Part shown: positions 9,712 through 19,059 of the stretch, piece after piece
Position numbering within the stretch: the first letter of the stretch is position 1
Layout of the letters: each line of letters opens with the position of its first letter
Assembly: GCA_030618705.1 (NCBI GenBank)
Contig: JAUXCW010000004.1
Location: 1 to 37,995 of the forward strand
DNA length: 37,995 bases
Direction: 5' to 3'
From: Gammaproteobacteria bacterium
GTDB taxonomy: Bacteria > Pseudomonadota > Gammaproteobacteria > Pseudomonadales > JAHEGP01
Program-made: the position numbers and the translations under genes
Notes under the pieces: generated by a model
Databases searched by the model: none
Seen by the model: only the letters and a program-made list of their open reading frames with translations
What the model was told of the DNA's origin: nothing

Positions 9712-9890
9712 CCGAATGGCACTGACTTAAGCCCAAACCCGATTAGGCAGGGCATTTACTACTGCAGTTGGGCAAGGAACCGCGGCTCCCAGCTCAGGAC
9801 ACGCCGTGAATACATCCATGTAGGCTCGGGCGCCGGGTCCAACCGGCGCACGGTCCTGCTCTGGAAGCCCCGGTCCCTCAGCAAATATCG
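9712..9890 (+). repeat. Dispersed repeat, copy 1 (MITE-like candidate)
   Basis: End motif CCGAATGGCACTGACTTAAGC (9712-9732), then core 9776-9890, which aligns to the reverse complement of 37881-37995 with about nine mismatches. Core holds the hairpin GCGCCGG-GTCCAA-CCGGCGC. Confidence 0.85.
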
Positions 9891-9942
9891 CCTATGTAAA
9901 CTCCATTTCCTTTAAACCATCGTTTTGTTCATGGGAGAAAGC

Positions 9943-11139
9943 TCAATCGATGCCCTGCCCGCCTATGGGCGCAACGCTTCCCCATTTTTTACAGGAGGGA
10001 CATTGCCAGTGCAGTTGCTGCCCGGAAAAGCCGCAATCGTCACAGCGATACGCCGGCTTGTTCTCACCGAGTCTTTCAATCAATGTGTGTAAACTCGAAA
10101 GAGGATCATCCACATTTTCCCCTGTGGAGTCGAGATTGAGCTCGATCAAACGGCTCATGCCCCGCAGCGTCGGCTGCCGCGCCATCTCGGTCGCCAGCAG
10201 ACTGGAGGCTTCTCCCTCTGCCCCCTGAAGACACAGATCCTCGGCAATTCGCAGGGCCACAGCCGTGGATTCATGCTGCTCGAGAAAACCACGCAAATAT
10301 CGATGCAGCCCCGGCACGTCGCCCTCCGCTTCATAACAACGGCCCAGCAGAGGGAGGACGACCACCATAAAACGCGGGTTCTGGCCGACCAGGCGTTCCA
10401 GGACTTTTATCCCTTGCCTGGCTTTACCCAGCCCCAACAGATGCTCCGCCTCCAGCATCCCGGCCCGGATACATTGACGATCAAAGGCGGAGGCACGTTC
10501 GAGTTGCCGCACAGTTTCGCGGTGATCGCCGGAATCCAGCGCGGCCTGGGCCAACTCACAGGAGTAATAAGCGAGTCGTCGCGCCATCGCGTTCTGCTCG
10601 TAACTTCGCTGGACGATACGCCGTTTCGGCAGCAACTGCCTGCCGGTATCGATGGCCTGCTGCCATTCCTTTTCCTCATCGTAGATATCGGTGAGTAACA
10701 CCAGCGACTTTTGCCGCAATTCGGCAGCATTCACCACCAACTCCTGCAGCAAGCGCTCGGCACGATCCAGCAAGCCCGCTTTCTGGTAATCACGGGCCAA
10801 CTCAAAATGCGCACTGTGCTGCTGCTCGGCAGAAAGGCTGGAACGCCCGAGAAGATTCTGGTGTATGCGAATAGCCCGGTCGACCTCGCCTTTTCGCCGC
10901 ATCAGCTTGCCGAGGGCAATATGGGTCTCCAGGGTTACGCCGTTGACCTCTAGGCTGCTGACAAAGGTTTCAATGCCCTGGTCCGTGCGCTGGCCAATCA
11001 GATAATTCAGTCCCCGGTAATAGGATGCTGGAAAGGTATCCTTTTTCTCTACCGCCGACGATCTACGGGAAAAGCGCCCCAGGCCCCAACCAATGCCGAT
11101 GGCCGCGACAACGAGTATAAATACTCCCGGATCCGGCAC
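9943..11139 (-). CDS. lapB: Lipopolysaccharide assembly protein LapB (YciM), TPR protein
   Basis: N-terminal membrane anchor, TPR repeats, C-terminal rubredoxin-like CDDCGFSGQQLHWQCPSCKKWGS; next to lapA and ihfB. Confidence 0.93.
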   Translation of the reverse strand: MPDPGVFILVVAAIGIGWGLGRFSRRSSAVEKKDTFPASYYRGLNYLIGQRTDQGIETFVSSLEVNGVTLETHIALGKLMRRKGEVDRAIRIHQNLLGRSSLSAEQQHSAHFELARDYQKAGLLDRAERLLQELVVNAAELRQKSLVLLTDIYDEEKEWQQAIDTGRQLLPKRRIVQRSYEQNAMARRLAYYSCELAQAALDSGDHRETVRQLERASAFDRQCIRAGMLEAEHLLGLGKARQGIKVLERLVGQNPRFMVVVLPLLGRCYEAEGDVPGLHRYLRGFLEQHESTAVALRIAEDLCLQGAEGEASSLLATEMARQPTLRGMSRLIELNLDSTGENVDDPLSSLHTLIERLGENKPAYRCDDCGFSGQQLHWQCPSCKKWGSVAPIGGQGID

Positions 11140-11153
11140 TACTACCTATTCCC

Positions 11154-11441
11154 TCAGGTCTCGGCCTGATATTTGCTGATTTCCTGCTCGAAGCGTTTAA
11201 TCTTGCGTGCGGTTCGGACCTGGGTTGTCTTCAAGCGCAATAAGACACCCATACCCGCCAGCAAACCAAACAGGCCACCGAGCACAAACGCACCGATTAT
11301 CCAGCTTGCGGCACTTGCCGTAAGTTGGAAGGCCAGGAAATCCACCTTCACCGAGGCCGGGTTCGACAGGGCAAACAGTACCGTGCCAGCAACAATAGCA
11401 AGTAGCAAAACAACTGTAAGCAGGCGTTTAACAAGTTTCAT
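11154..11441 (-). CDS. lapA: LapA family protein
   Basis: Two TM segments with NPASVKVDFLAFQ pattern; directly upstream of lapB. Confidence 0.85.
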   Translation of the reverse strand: MKLVKRLLTVVLLLAIVAGTVLFALSNPASVKVDFLAFQLTASAASWIIGAFVLGGLFGLLAGMGVLLRLKTTQVRTARKIKRFEQEISKYQAET

Positions 11442-11582
11442 GGTATCCCCAAATTCGCGTTGTACAAGCATCGCCAGGGCCGCGACAATAAACAAGACCC
11501 GAAGCGATACGCCGGGCATGAAAAAAGCGGCATGACCTTGCGACCATACCGCTTTAAATAACGATGTTCAATGCTCAAAAGA

Positions 11583-11888
11583 TCAACTGAGACGATTACC
11601 CCTCTGGGCGCTTTCATTTACCCGCTCACGCATTTCTTTACCGGGTTTGAAGTGAGGCACGTACTTGCCCTCGAGTTGCACGGTTTCTCCGGTTTTCGGG
11701 TTTCTGCCCTTACGCGGTGCGCGGTAGTGAAGTGAAAAACTACCGAAGCCGCGAATTTCTACGCGTTCCCCGGAGGCCAGCGCATGGGACATATAATCGA
11801 GGATTCTCTTTACCGCCGATTCTACATCCTTGACCGGCAACTGGGTTTGCTTGGCAGCAATTCGCTCGATCAGTTCTGATTTCGTCAT
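11583..11888 (-). CDS. ihfB: Integration host factor subunit beta
   Basis: [68 protein letters not shown]. Confidence 0.97.
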   Translation of the reverse strand: MTKSELIERIAAKQTQLPVKDVESAVKRILDYMSHALASGERVEIRGFGSFSLHYRAPRKGRNPKTGETVQLEGKYVPHFKPGKEMRERVNESAQRGNRLS

Positions 11889-11978
11889 AGTCAATCCCTT
11901 ACCTTGCAGGCCAGCGAGCTCGCGGACAGGCGACGCTAAAACAAGCCGCCCTTTCGCAAAACCCGCTCACTCACAACG

Positions 11979-13667
11979 CTATTGGCTTTCCTGCTCCTTG
12001 TTTTCCATCTCTGCTTTGATCAGGTCTCCAAGGGTGGTCGGCGCCAGCTTATCTTCCCGGTTTCGCAATGATTGCACAGCCTCTTTCTCATCGGCCATGT
12101 CCTTCGCCTTGATAGAAAGATTCATTGAGCGATTCTTGCGGTCAATATTGATAATTTTGACCTCTACTTCCTCGCCTGCCTTCAATACATTGCGTGCGTC
12201 TTCCACTTTATCGCGACTGATTTCAGATGCGCGGAGCACACCCTCCACCTCTTCGCTTAAGGTAATAATAGCAGCTTTTGCGTCAACTTCCTTGACCGTA
12301 CCCTTGACAATACTACCCTTGTCATTCTGCAGAACGTAGTCTGAGAAGGGATCGCTATCCAGCTGCTTGACACCCAGCGAGATGCGCTCTCGCTCCGGGT
12401 CGATTGCAAGGATAACCGTTTCGATCTCGTCGCCCTTCTTGTAATTGCGGACCGCCTCTTCGCCGGTTTCCTGCCAGGAGATATCCGACAGGTGAACCAG
12501 GCCGTCGATATTGCCGTCCAGGCCGATAAAGATGCCGAAATCGGTGATCGACTTGATCACACCATTGACCTTGTCGCCCTTGGAGTTGGTCTTGCCGAAT
12601 GTATCCCAGGGGTTGTCCATACACTGCTTGATACCCAGCGATATGCGGCGGCGCTCTTCGTCGATATCGAGCACCATCACTTCCACTTCTTCGCCGACCT
12701 GGATTACCTTGGACGGATGGATGTTCTTGTTGGTCCAATCCATTTCGGAGACGTGTACCAGGCCTTCGACCCCTTCCTCGATCTCGGCAAAACAGCCGTA
12801 GTCGGTGAGGTTGGTGACAACGGCCTTGAGGCGACTGCCCTCGGGATAACGATTCTTGATTTCAACCCAGGGGTCTTCACCGAGTTGCTTGAGGCCGAGT
12901 GAAACCCGGTTGCGCTCCCGGTCGAACTTGAGTACGCGGACCTCGATCTCATCGCCGACATTGACGATTTCGCTCGGGTGCTTGATCCGCTTCCAGGCCA
13001 TATCGGTGATATGCAGCAGGCCGTCGACACCGCCCAGGTCTACGAATGCACCGTAGTCGGTCAGGTTCTTGACGATACCCTTGACCACCGAGCCCTCTGC
13101 CAGGTTGGCGAGCAATTCTTCACGCTCTGCACTATTGGCCTCTTCGAGTACGGCACGACGACTAACGACGACGTTATTGCGCTTACGGTCGAGCTTGATA
13201 ACCTTGAATTCAAGCTCTTTGCCCTCGAGGTGGGCGGTTTCCCTTACCGGCCGCACATCGACCAGCGAGCCGGGCAGGAAGGCGCGTATGGTATTGACAT
13301 CGACCGTGAATCCACCTTTGACCTTGCCACTGATCTGGCCTTTGACGACATCTTCAGCCTCGTAGGCTTTTTCCAACTCGATCCAGGACTCGGCGCGTTT
13401 CGCCTTTTCGCGGGACAGCCGGGTTTCGCCGAAACCGTCTTCCACAGCCTCGAGCGCGACCTGGACCTCGTCGCCAATACTGATCGAGTACTCGCCGCTG
13501 TCACTGATAAACTCAATCTTGGGTATAACGCCTTCCGATTTGAGACCCGCGTGTACGGTGACCCAATCGTCATCTATATCCACCACGATGCCGGTCACGA
13601 TTGAACCGGGCTTCATATCGATGGTCTTCAGGCTCTCTTCAAATAACTCCGCAAAGCTTTCGCTCAT
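11979..13667 (-). CDS. rpsA: 30S ribosomal protein S1
   Basis: [32 protein letters not shown], repeated S1 domains; start at CAT 13665-13667. Confidence 0.97.
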   Translation of the reverse strand: MSESFAELFEESLKTIDMKPGSIVTGIVVDIDDDWVTVHAGLKSEGVIPKIEFISDSGEYSISIGDEVQVALEAVEDGFGETRLSREKAKRAESWIELEKAYEAEDVVKGQISGKVKGGFTVDVNTIRAFLPGSLVDVRPVRETAHLEGKELEFKVIKLDRKRNNVVVSRRAVLEEANSAEREELLANLAEGSVVKGIVKNLTDYGAFVDLGGVDGLLHITDMAWKRIKHPSEIVNVGDEIEVRVLKFDRERNRVSLGLKQLGEDPWVEIKNRYPEGSRLKAVVTNLTDYGCFAEIEEGVEGLVHVSEMDWTNKNIHPSKVIQVGEEVEVMVLDIDEERRRISLGIKQCMDNPWDTFGKTNSKGDKVNGVIKSITDFGIFIGLDGNIDGLVHLSDISWQETGEEAVRNYKKGDEIETVILAIDPERERISLGVKQLDSDPFSDYVLQNDKGSIVKGTVKEVDAKAAIITLSEEVEGVLRASEISRDKVEDARNVLKAGEEVEVKIINIDRKNRSMNLSIKAKDMADEKEAVQSLRNREDKLAPTTLGDLIKAEMENKEQESQ

Positions 13668-13791
13668 AAGTCCTACTACCTTTAAGTTTGTACAAGAGCA
13701 ATCGCTCTCGTGCCACACAACCAGCCTGTGTGGGTTAGGGGTAAATCGAAGCCATCCCGCCCTTGCTGGCACGATACGGGAAACTCCGCTG

Positions 13792-13824
13792 CTTGTTGCT
13801 AGTCAGTATCTTGTTGCTAGTCAG
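13792..13824. repeat. Tandem direct repeat in the cmk-rpsA intergenic region
   Basis: CTTGTTGCTAGTCAG at 13792-13806 and 13810-13824 (18-nt period). Confidence 0.9.
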
Positions 13825-13853
13825 GGTAATGGATTAAAAAAACAACCAGAAAA

Positions 13854-14540
13854 TCACAGCAAACCTCGCACCCTCGCTTCCTCAAGGATGCGTTGCTGTA
13901 CTTCATCAATGGTCATTTCAGTACTATCCAGTACCAGGGCGTCCTCCGCCGGCTTCAGCGGCGACACCGCTCGCTGGCTGTCCCGCTCGTCACGAGCCAG
14001 GATGTCAGCCAAAAGCGGCGCGAGACTAACACTTTCTCCCTTATCTTTCAACTGCTTATAGCGCCTTGCCGCCCTTTCCTCGGCGCTCGCGGTAAGGAAG
14101 ATCTTGAGCCCGGCAGCCGGGAACACCGCGGTCCCCATATCCCGCCCGTCTGCAACCAGCCCGGGAGCCCCGGCAAAGGCGCGCTGCCTGTCCAGCAGGG
14201 CTTCGCGCACCTCGGGCACCACCGCCACCCGGGAGGCTAAAACCCCGATGGCCTCGTCCCGAATCGCCCGGCTCACATTCTCCCCGGACAGAACGACCAC
14301 CGCTTCCAGTTCCTTCGACGGCTCGAAAACAACGTCGAGATTGGACGCCAGCCTGGCCAGTTCAGCCGTTTGCGTCACATCGACGCCCGCGCGTGAGGCC
14401 GCCAGAGCGACCAGGCGATAGAGCGCGCCACTATCGAGAAAGTGCCAGCCGGCCGTGCGCGCCACCAACTGGCTTATCGTCCCCTTGCCCGAACCACTGG
14501 GCCCGTCAATGGCAATCACCGCCACTCGCTCATCCCTCAT
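13854..14540 (-). CDS. cmk: Cytidylate kinase
   Basis: [70 protein letters not shown]. Confidence 0.96.
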   Translation of the reverse strand: MRDERVAVIAIDGPSGSGKGTISQLVARTAGWHFLDSGALYRLVALAASRAGVDVTQTAELARLASNLDVVFEPSKELEAVVVLSGENVSRAIRDEAIGVLASRVAVVPEVREALLDRQRAFAGAPGLVADGRDMGTAVFPAAGLKIFLTASAEERAARRYKQLKDKGESVSLAPLLADILARDERDSQRAVSPLKPAEDALVLDSTEMTIDEVQQRILEEARVRGLL

Positions 14541-14544
14541 TATT

Positions 14545-15852
14545 TCACTCCTGTTCCAGCGACACCCGAAGACCGCAATCCCCGGCAATTTGCAGAAAAC
14601 CCGGGAAGGAGGTGGCCACGTTGGCGCAGTCCTCGATCACGATATCCTCACTCGCCCGCAGGCCGGCCACGCTGAATGCCATGGCGATACGATGGTCGCC
14701 ATGGCTGACCACCCTGCCCCCGGCAAGAGTGCCGCCGTGTATTTCGATACCATCGGGGCGGCTCACCGCCTCGATACCCAGCGCCGATAAACCATCGGCC
14801 ATCACCTGTATCCGGTCGCTCTCCTTGACGCGCAACTCCTCGGCCCCGGACAATACTGTGCGTCCCCGGGCACAGGCGGCGGCGACAAACAAAACGGGAA
14901 ATTCGTCGATGGCCAGCGGCACCAAATGTTGTGGAATATCAATGCCACTCAGGGGGGCGTGGCGCACCCGAATATCCGCCACCGGCTCGCCACCGACCTC
15001 CCGCGGATTGTCCAGGGAGATATTGGCACCCATCAGGCGCAGGATATCGATGACACCGGTGCGCGTAGGGTTGATACCGACGTGGGGAAGGGTGATATCA
15101 GAACCCGGGGCAATACTGGCCGCCACCATAAAAAAGGCGGCCGATGAAATATCCGCCGGGACATCGATGTCGCAGGCCACCAGCTTGCCGCCACCTTCGA
15201 GTTCGACCGTCGCCCCCCGCCGGGTCACCGTATAGCCGAAGCCGGCCAGCATGCGCTCGGTATGATCCCGTGTCGGCGCCGGTTCGGTAACCGTGGTGAC
15301 TCCGCGGGCGTACAAACCCGCAAGCAGCACACAGGACTTCACCTGGGCGCTGGCCATCGGCATGTCATAGCGAATGCCTTTTAACACCTGACCACCGGCT
15401 ATTGCCAGCGGCGGCAAACCACCGGGGCGTGCCTCGATCCGCGCGCCCATCTGCCGCAGCGGACCGGCCACTCGCTCCATGGGTCGTCGCGACAGGGACT
15501 CGTCCCCGGTCAATTGCGTATCAAAGGCCTGCCCTGCCAGCAGGCCCGCCAACAGGCGCATGGAGGTACCGGAATTACCCAGGTAAATGGATTCCCGGGG
15601 CGCCCGCAAACCGTGCATACCGACACCGCTCACAATGACCTGGCCGTTCTCGGGCCCGCTGATTTCTACCCCCATTGCACGAAAGGCATTCAAGGTCGCC
15701 AGAGCATCCTCGCCTTCGAGGAAGCCGCGGATATGACTCGTCCCCTCCGCCAGTGAGCCCAGCATGATGGAGCGGTGGGAGATGGACTTATCGCCCGGAA
15801 CGGCGCAGTTGCCGCTGAGTCGCCCACCGGGTATAACTCGAAAGGTCACCAT
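14545..15852 (-). CDS. aroA: 3-phosphoshikimate 1-carboxyvinyltransferase (EPSP synthase)
   Basis: [47 protein letters not shown] and LRVKESDRI motifs. Confidence 0.96.
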   Translation of the reverse strand: MVTFRVIPGGRLSGNCAVPGDKSISHRSIMLGSLAEGTSHIRGFLEGEDALATLNAFRAMGVEISGPENGQVIVSGVGMHGLRAPRESIYLGNSGTSMRLLAGLLAGQAFDTQLTGDESLSRRPMERVAGPLRQMGARIEARPGGLPPLAIAGGQVLKGIRYDMPMASAQVKSCVLLAGLYARGVTTVTEPAPTRDHTERMLAGFGYTVTRRGATVELEGGGKLVACDIDVPADISSAAFFMVAASIAPGSDITLPHVGINPTRTGVIDILRLMGANISLDNPREVGGEPVADIRVRHAPLSGIDIPQHLVPLAIDEFPVLFVAAACARGRTVLSGAEELRVKESDRIQVMADGLSALGIEAVSRPDGIEIHGGTLAGGRVVSHGDHRIAMAFSVAGLRASEDIVIEDCANVATSFPGFLQIAGDCGLRVSLEQE

Positions 15853-15858
15853 TGGCCC

Positions 15859-16770
15859 CTAATCCTGTTCTTTGGCATCGTCGGATCGATCCTTCAGCAT
15901 TTCGCCAAAACGGTCTCGCGCCGCCTTGGCGCTACTGTACAAATCCAGAATCTGCTCGCTGTCGCGGGCCTCGATAGCCGCGCGCAAGCCTACCAGGCGC
16001 TCGCTGAATTCGTCTATCAGCCGCACCAGAGCGCTACCGTTAGCGAGACTGATGTCGTGCCACATCTTCGGATCACTGGAGGCGATACGGGTAAAGTCGC
16101 GGAAACCGCCGGCGGCAAAACGAAATATATCCTGCTTGGCATCCTGCTCCGCCAGTAAATTAACCAGGCTATAGGCCAGCACATGGGGCAAGTGACTGGT
16201 TGCAGCAAGCACCCTGTCGTGTCGCTCAACATCCATTTGCTCGACGTCCGCGCCCACTGCACGCCACATGTCGGCGACAACCGAAACCGCCGCCGGGTCG
16301 GTCGCTTCCGTCGGCGTAATTATCACCCGGTGTCCTTCGAACAGGTCGGCTCGCGCCGCTTCTACGCCGCTCTCCTCGGAACCGGCTATCGGGTGGGCCA
16401 GCACCAGATTGGCGGGCTCGGTACCCCATACTTGCCGCGCCCGGCGCAACAGGTTGCCTTTCACGCTGGCCACATCAGTAAGGACCATATCCGGTGTCAG
16501 CAGCCCCTGCAACTGGCCGAGAACGTCCTCGGCAATCATCGTCGGGGTGGCGATGACGACCATATCCGCCGCCGATACCGCATCGGCGAGATCCAGCGTG
16601 TAGCCGTCGAGAAAGCCGAGCTCCATGCCTCGCTTCAAGGATGATTCTCGACGTCCCCAGGCGACGACCTCCTCAACCTCGCCACGCTGACGCAGACCCG
16701 CGGCAAGCGATCCCCCCATCAACCCCAGACCGAGAATGACCAGCTTGTGAAAACTATAAGGCTTTGACAT
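15859..16770 (-). CDS. tyrA: Prephenate dehydrogenase (TyrA)
   Basis: Rossmann GLGLMGGSLAAGLR; HPIAGSEESGVEAARADLFEGHRVIITP. Confidence 0.92.
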   Translation of the reverse strand: MSKPYSFHKLVILGLGLMGGSLAAGLRQRGEVEEVVAWGRRESSLKRGMELGFLDGYTLDLADAVSAADMVVIATPTMIAEDVLGQLQGLLTPDMVLTDVASVKGNLLRRARQVWGTEPANLVLAHPIAGSEESGVEAARADLFEGHRVIITPTEATDPAAVSVVADMWRAVGADVEQMDVERHDRVLAATSHLPHVLAYSLVNLLAEQDAKQDIFRFAAGGFRDFTRIASSDPKMWHDISLANGSALVRLIDEFSERLVGLRAAIEARDSEQILDLYSSAKAARDRFGEMLKDRSDDAKEQD

Positions 16771-16818
16771 ATAACGACCCGATGGGTATTCAAGCCTGCG
16801 TTCCGACTATGACAAGAC

Positions 16819-17940
16819 TTAAATAACGGCTTTGGGATAGGATCCCAGTACTTTCAGCAATACCGACTGCTCTTCCAGGGCCTTGATGATGCGTTGGATA
16901 TGTGGATCCTGCAGGTGCCCCTCGAACTCCATAAAAAACACATACGCCCAGGTCTCGGTCCGCGATGGCCGGGTATCGATCCGCGTAAGACCGACTCCTT
17001 CCTTCTCGAACGGCTCTAACAAATGAAATAGCGCGCCCGGCTGGTTGCGCGTGGAAACGATAAGCGAGGTCTTGTCCCTGCCGCTGGGAGGCACATCCTC
17101 GCGCCCCACGATCAGAAAGCGGGTGGTGTTATCGGCGTAGTCTTCTATATTGGTCGCCAATCGTTTTAAACCGTAAAGCTCCGCGGCCATATCCCCGGCC
17201 ACCGCCGCCAGCGAGGGGTCCCCGGCCGCCATTCGCGCCGCCTCACCGTTACTGCTGACGGCAACGCGGTCGACGCCGGGCCAGTTTCGGTCCAGCCAAT
17301 GGCGACATTGGGCCAGCGCCTGCTGATGGGCACAAATACTGCGAATACCCTCGACCCCCGCCTCCGGCGCGGCCAGCAGGTGCAGCTGGATACGCAGCTC
17401 CACTTCACCGCATATCTTGAGGGGAGCGGCGATAAAGTGATCGAGGGTGTGACTGACCATACCCTCGGTGGAATTCTCCACCGGCACCACGCCGTAGCTG
17501 CACTCGCCGGATTCGACCTGGTTAAACACGTTGGCGATTGTCTGCTGGGGCCGGTTGATAACGGCGTGACCAAAATGCTTGAGCGCGGCCCCCTGGGTAA
17601 AGGTACCCTCCGGTCCGAGATAGGCCACCTGCAGCGGCTGCTCCAGCGCCAGGCAGGCGGACATGATTTCGCGAAAAATATGCGCCATGGACTGTTCGTC
17701 CAGGGGGCCGGTATTGCGCTCCATCACCTTTCGCAAGACCTGGGCTTCCCGCTCGGGCCGGTAAAAAACCACGGCACCAGTATCGCCACTGGCAGGGCCT
17801 CCCGCCTGGACGGACTCGCTCTGCTTGACCCTGGAGACCTGCTCGGCACATCGTGCGCGATCATTAATCAAATGCTGAATCCGCTGATCCAGGCTGTCAA
17901 TCTCCTCGCGGAGCGTATCCAGGTCGGTCGATTCACCCAT
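16819..17940 (-). CDS. pheA: Bifunctional chorismate mutase/prephenate dehydratase
   Basis: Chorismate mutase (LREEIDSLDQRIQHLINDRARCAEQV), prephenate dehydratase (YLGPEGTFTQGAALKHFG, VPVENSTEGMVSHTLD) and C-terminal ACT domain. Confidence 0.95.
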   Translation of the reverse strand: MGESTDLDTLREEIDSLDQRIQHLINDRARCAEQVSRVKQSESVQAGGPASGDTGAVVFYRPEREAQVLRKVMERNTGPLDEQSMAHIFREIMSACLALEQPLQVAYLGPEGTFTQGAALKHFGHAVINRPQQTIANVFNQVESGECSYGVVPVENSTEGMVSHTLDHFIAAPLKICGEVELRIQLHLLAAPEAGVEGIRSICAHQQALAQCRHWLDRNWPGVDRVAVSSNGEAARMAAGDPSLAAVAGDMAAELYGLKRLATNIEDYADNTTRFLIVGREDVPPSGRDKTSLIVSTRNQPGALFHLLEPFEKEGVGLTRIDTRPSRTETWAYVFFMEFEGHLQDPHIQRIIKALEEQSVLLKVLGSYPKAVI

Positions 17941-17943
17941 GGC

Positions 17944-19023
17944 TCAGCCGTGCCGCTGTTCGAAATCGGCCATAAATTCGACCAGGCGATCCACCGCTTG
18001 CTCCGGCACGGCATTGTATATACTGGCGCGCATTCCACCCACCGAGCGATGCCCCTTCAGGTTGAGCAGGCCGGCCTCTTCCGCCTGCTGTAAAAAGGCC
18101 TTGTCGAGATCGCTGTCCGCGAGAGTAAAGGGAACGTTCATCAGGGAACGATCGCCCAGCTCGACCGGGTTACTATAAAAATCACTGGCATCGATCGCGC
18201 CGTATAACTTGCCTGCCTTGCGGCGGTTGACCTGCTCCATCGCGGCGAGCCCGCCGCCGCGCTTCAACCAGTCGAATACCAGCCCGGCCAGATACCAGGC
18301 ATAGCTGGGCGGCGTGTTGTACATCGACCCTGCCTCCGCGGCAACCTTGTAATCGAGCATGGTGGGGGTGATACCCCGGGCACGACCGATCAGCTCCCTG
18401 CGAACGATGACGACGGTGAGTCCGGCGGGGCCGATATTCTTCTGCGCGCCGGCATAGATTAGCCCGAACTTATCGACCTCGAGTGAGCGCGATAACAGGG
18501 TCGAGGACATGTCGGCGACCAGCGGTGCATCCACTTGCGGAATCCAGGAAAATTCGACGCCACCGATGGTTTCATTGGGGGTGTAGTGAAAATACGAGGC
18601 GTTTACGCTGCACTTCCAGCTGGAAAACGGCGGAATGGCAGTGAAATTCCCCTCTTCACCGCTGGCGACCACGTTGACGTCACAGTAACGCCGGGCCTCC
18701 GCAATGGCCTTTTTCGACCACTGCCCGGTGTTGAGGTAATCGACCACCGCATCCTCGGTCGACAGGTTTAAGGGGGCCGCGGCAAACTGCAGGCTGGCGC
18801 CGCCCTGCAAAAATAACACGGCGTAGTCATCGCCGATGTCCAGCAGTTCGCGCAGATCCGCCTCCGCCTGCTCGGCGATGGCGACGAACTCGGCGCTGCG
18901 GTGACTCATTTCCATCACCGAAAGACCCCGGCCCTGCCAGTCGACCAATTCGCCCTGCGCTCGCTCCAGCACGGCCTCGGGCAGTGCCGCCGGCCCGGCA
19001 CAAAAATTGTATTTGCGTGTCAT
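17944..19023 (-). CDS. serC: 3-phosphoserine/phosphohydroxythreonine transaminase
   Basis: YNFCAGPAALPEAVLERAQGEL, MSHRSAEF, LFLQGGASLQFAA and YAGAQKNIGPAGL. Confidence 0.96.
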   Translation of the reverse strand: MTRKYNFCAGPAALPEAVLERAQGELVDWQGRGLSVMEMSHRSAEFVAIAEQAEADLRELLDIGDDYAVLFLQGGASLQFAAAPLNLSTEDAVVDYLNTGQWSKKAIAEARRYCDVNVVASGEEGNFTAIPPFSSWKCSVNASYFHYTPNETIGGVEFSWIPQVDAPLVADMSSTLLSRSLEVDKFGLIYAGAQKNIGPAGLTVVIVRRELIGRARGITPTMLDYKVAAEAGSMYNTPPSYAWYLAGLVFDWLKRGGGLAAMEQVNRRKAGKLYGAIDASDFYSNPVELGDRSLMNVPFTLADSDLDKAFLQQAEEAGLLNLKGHRSVGGMRASIYNAVPEQAVDRLVEFMADFEQRHG

Positions 19024-19059
19024 TCTCTACCCCCTGGATCAAAAGATTTAACAAGCGGC

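Noticed and set aside
9776-9890. Integron attC site or CRISPR unit at the dispersed repeat
   Set aside because: GTCCAAC fits the attC core consensus only once and lies in the hairpin loop; there is no paired R'/R'' arrangement, no integrase, and no regularly spaced repeats.
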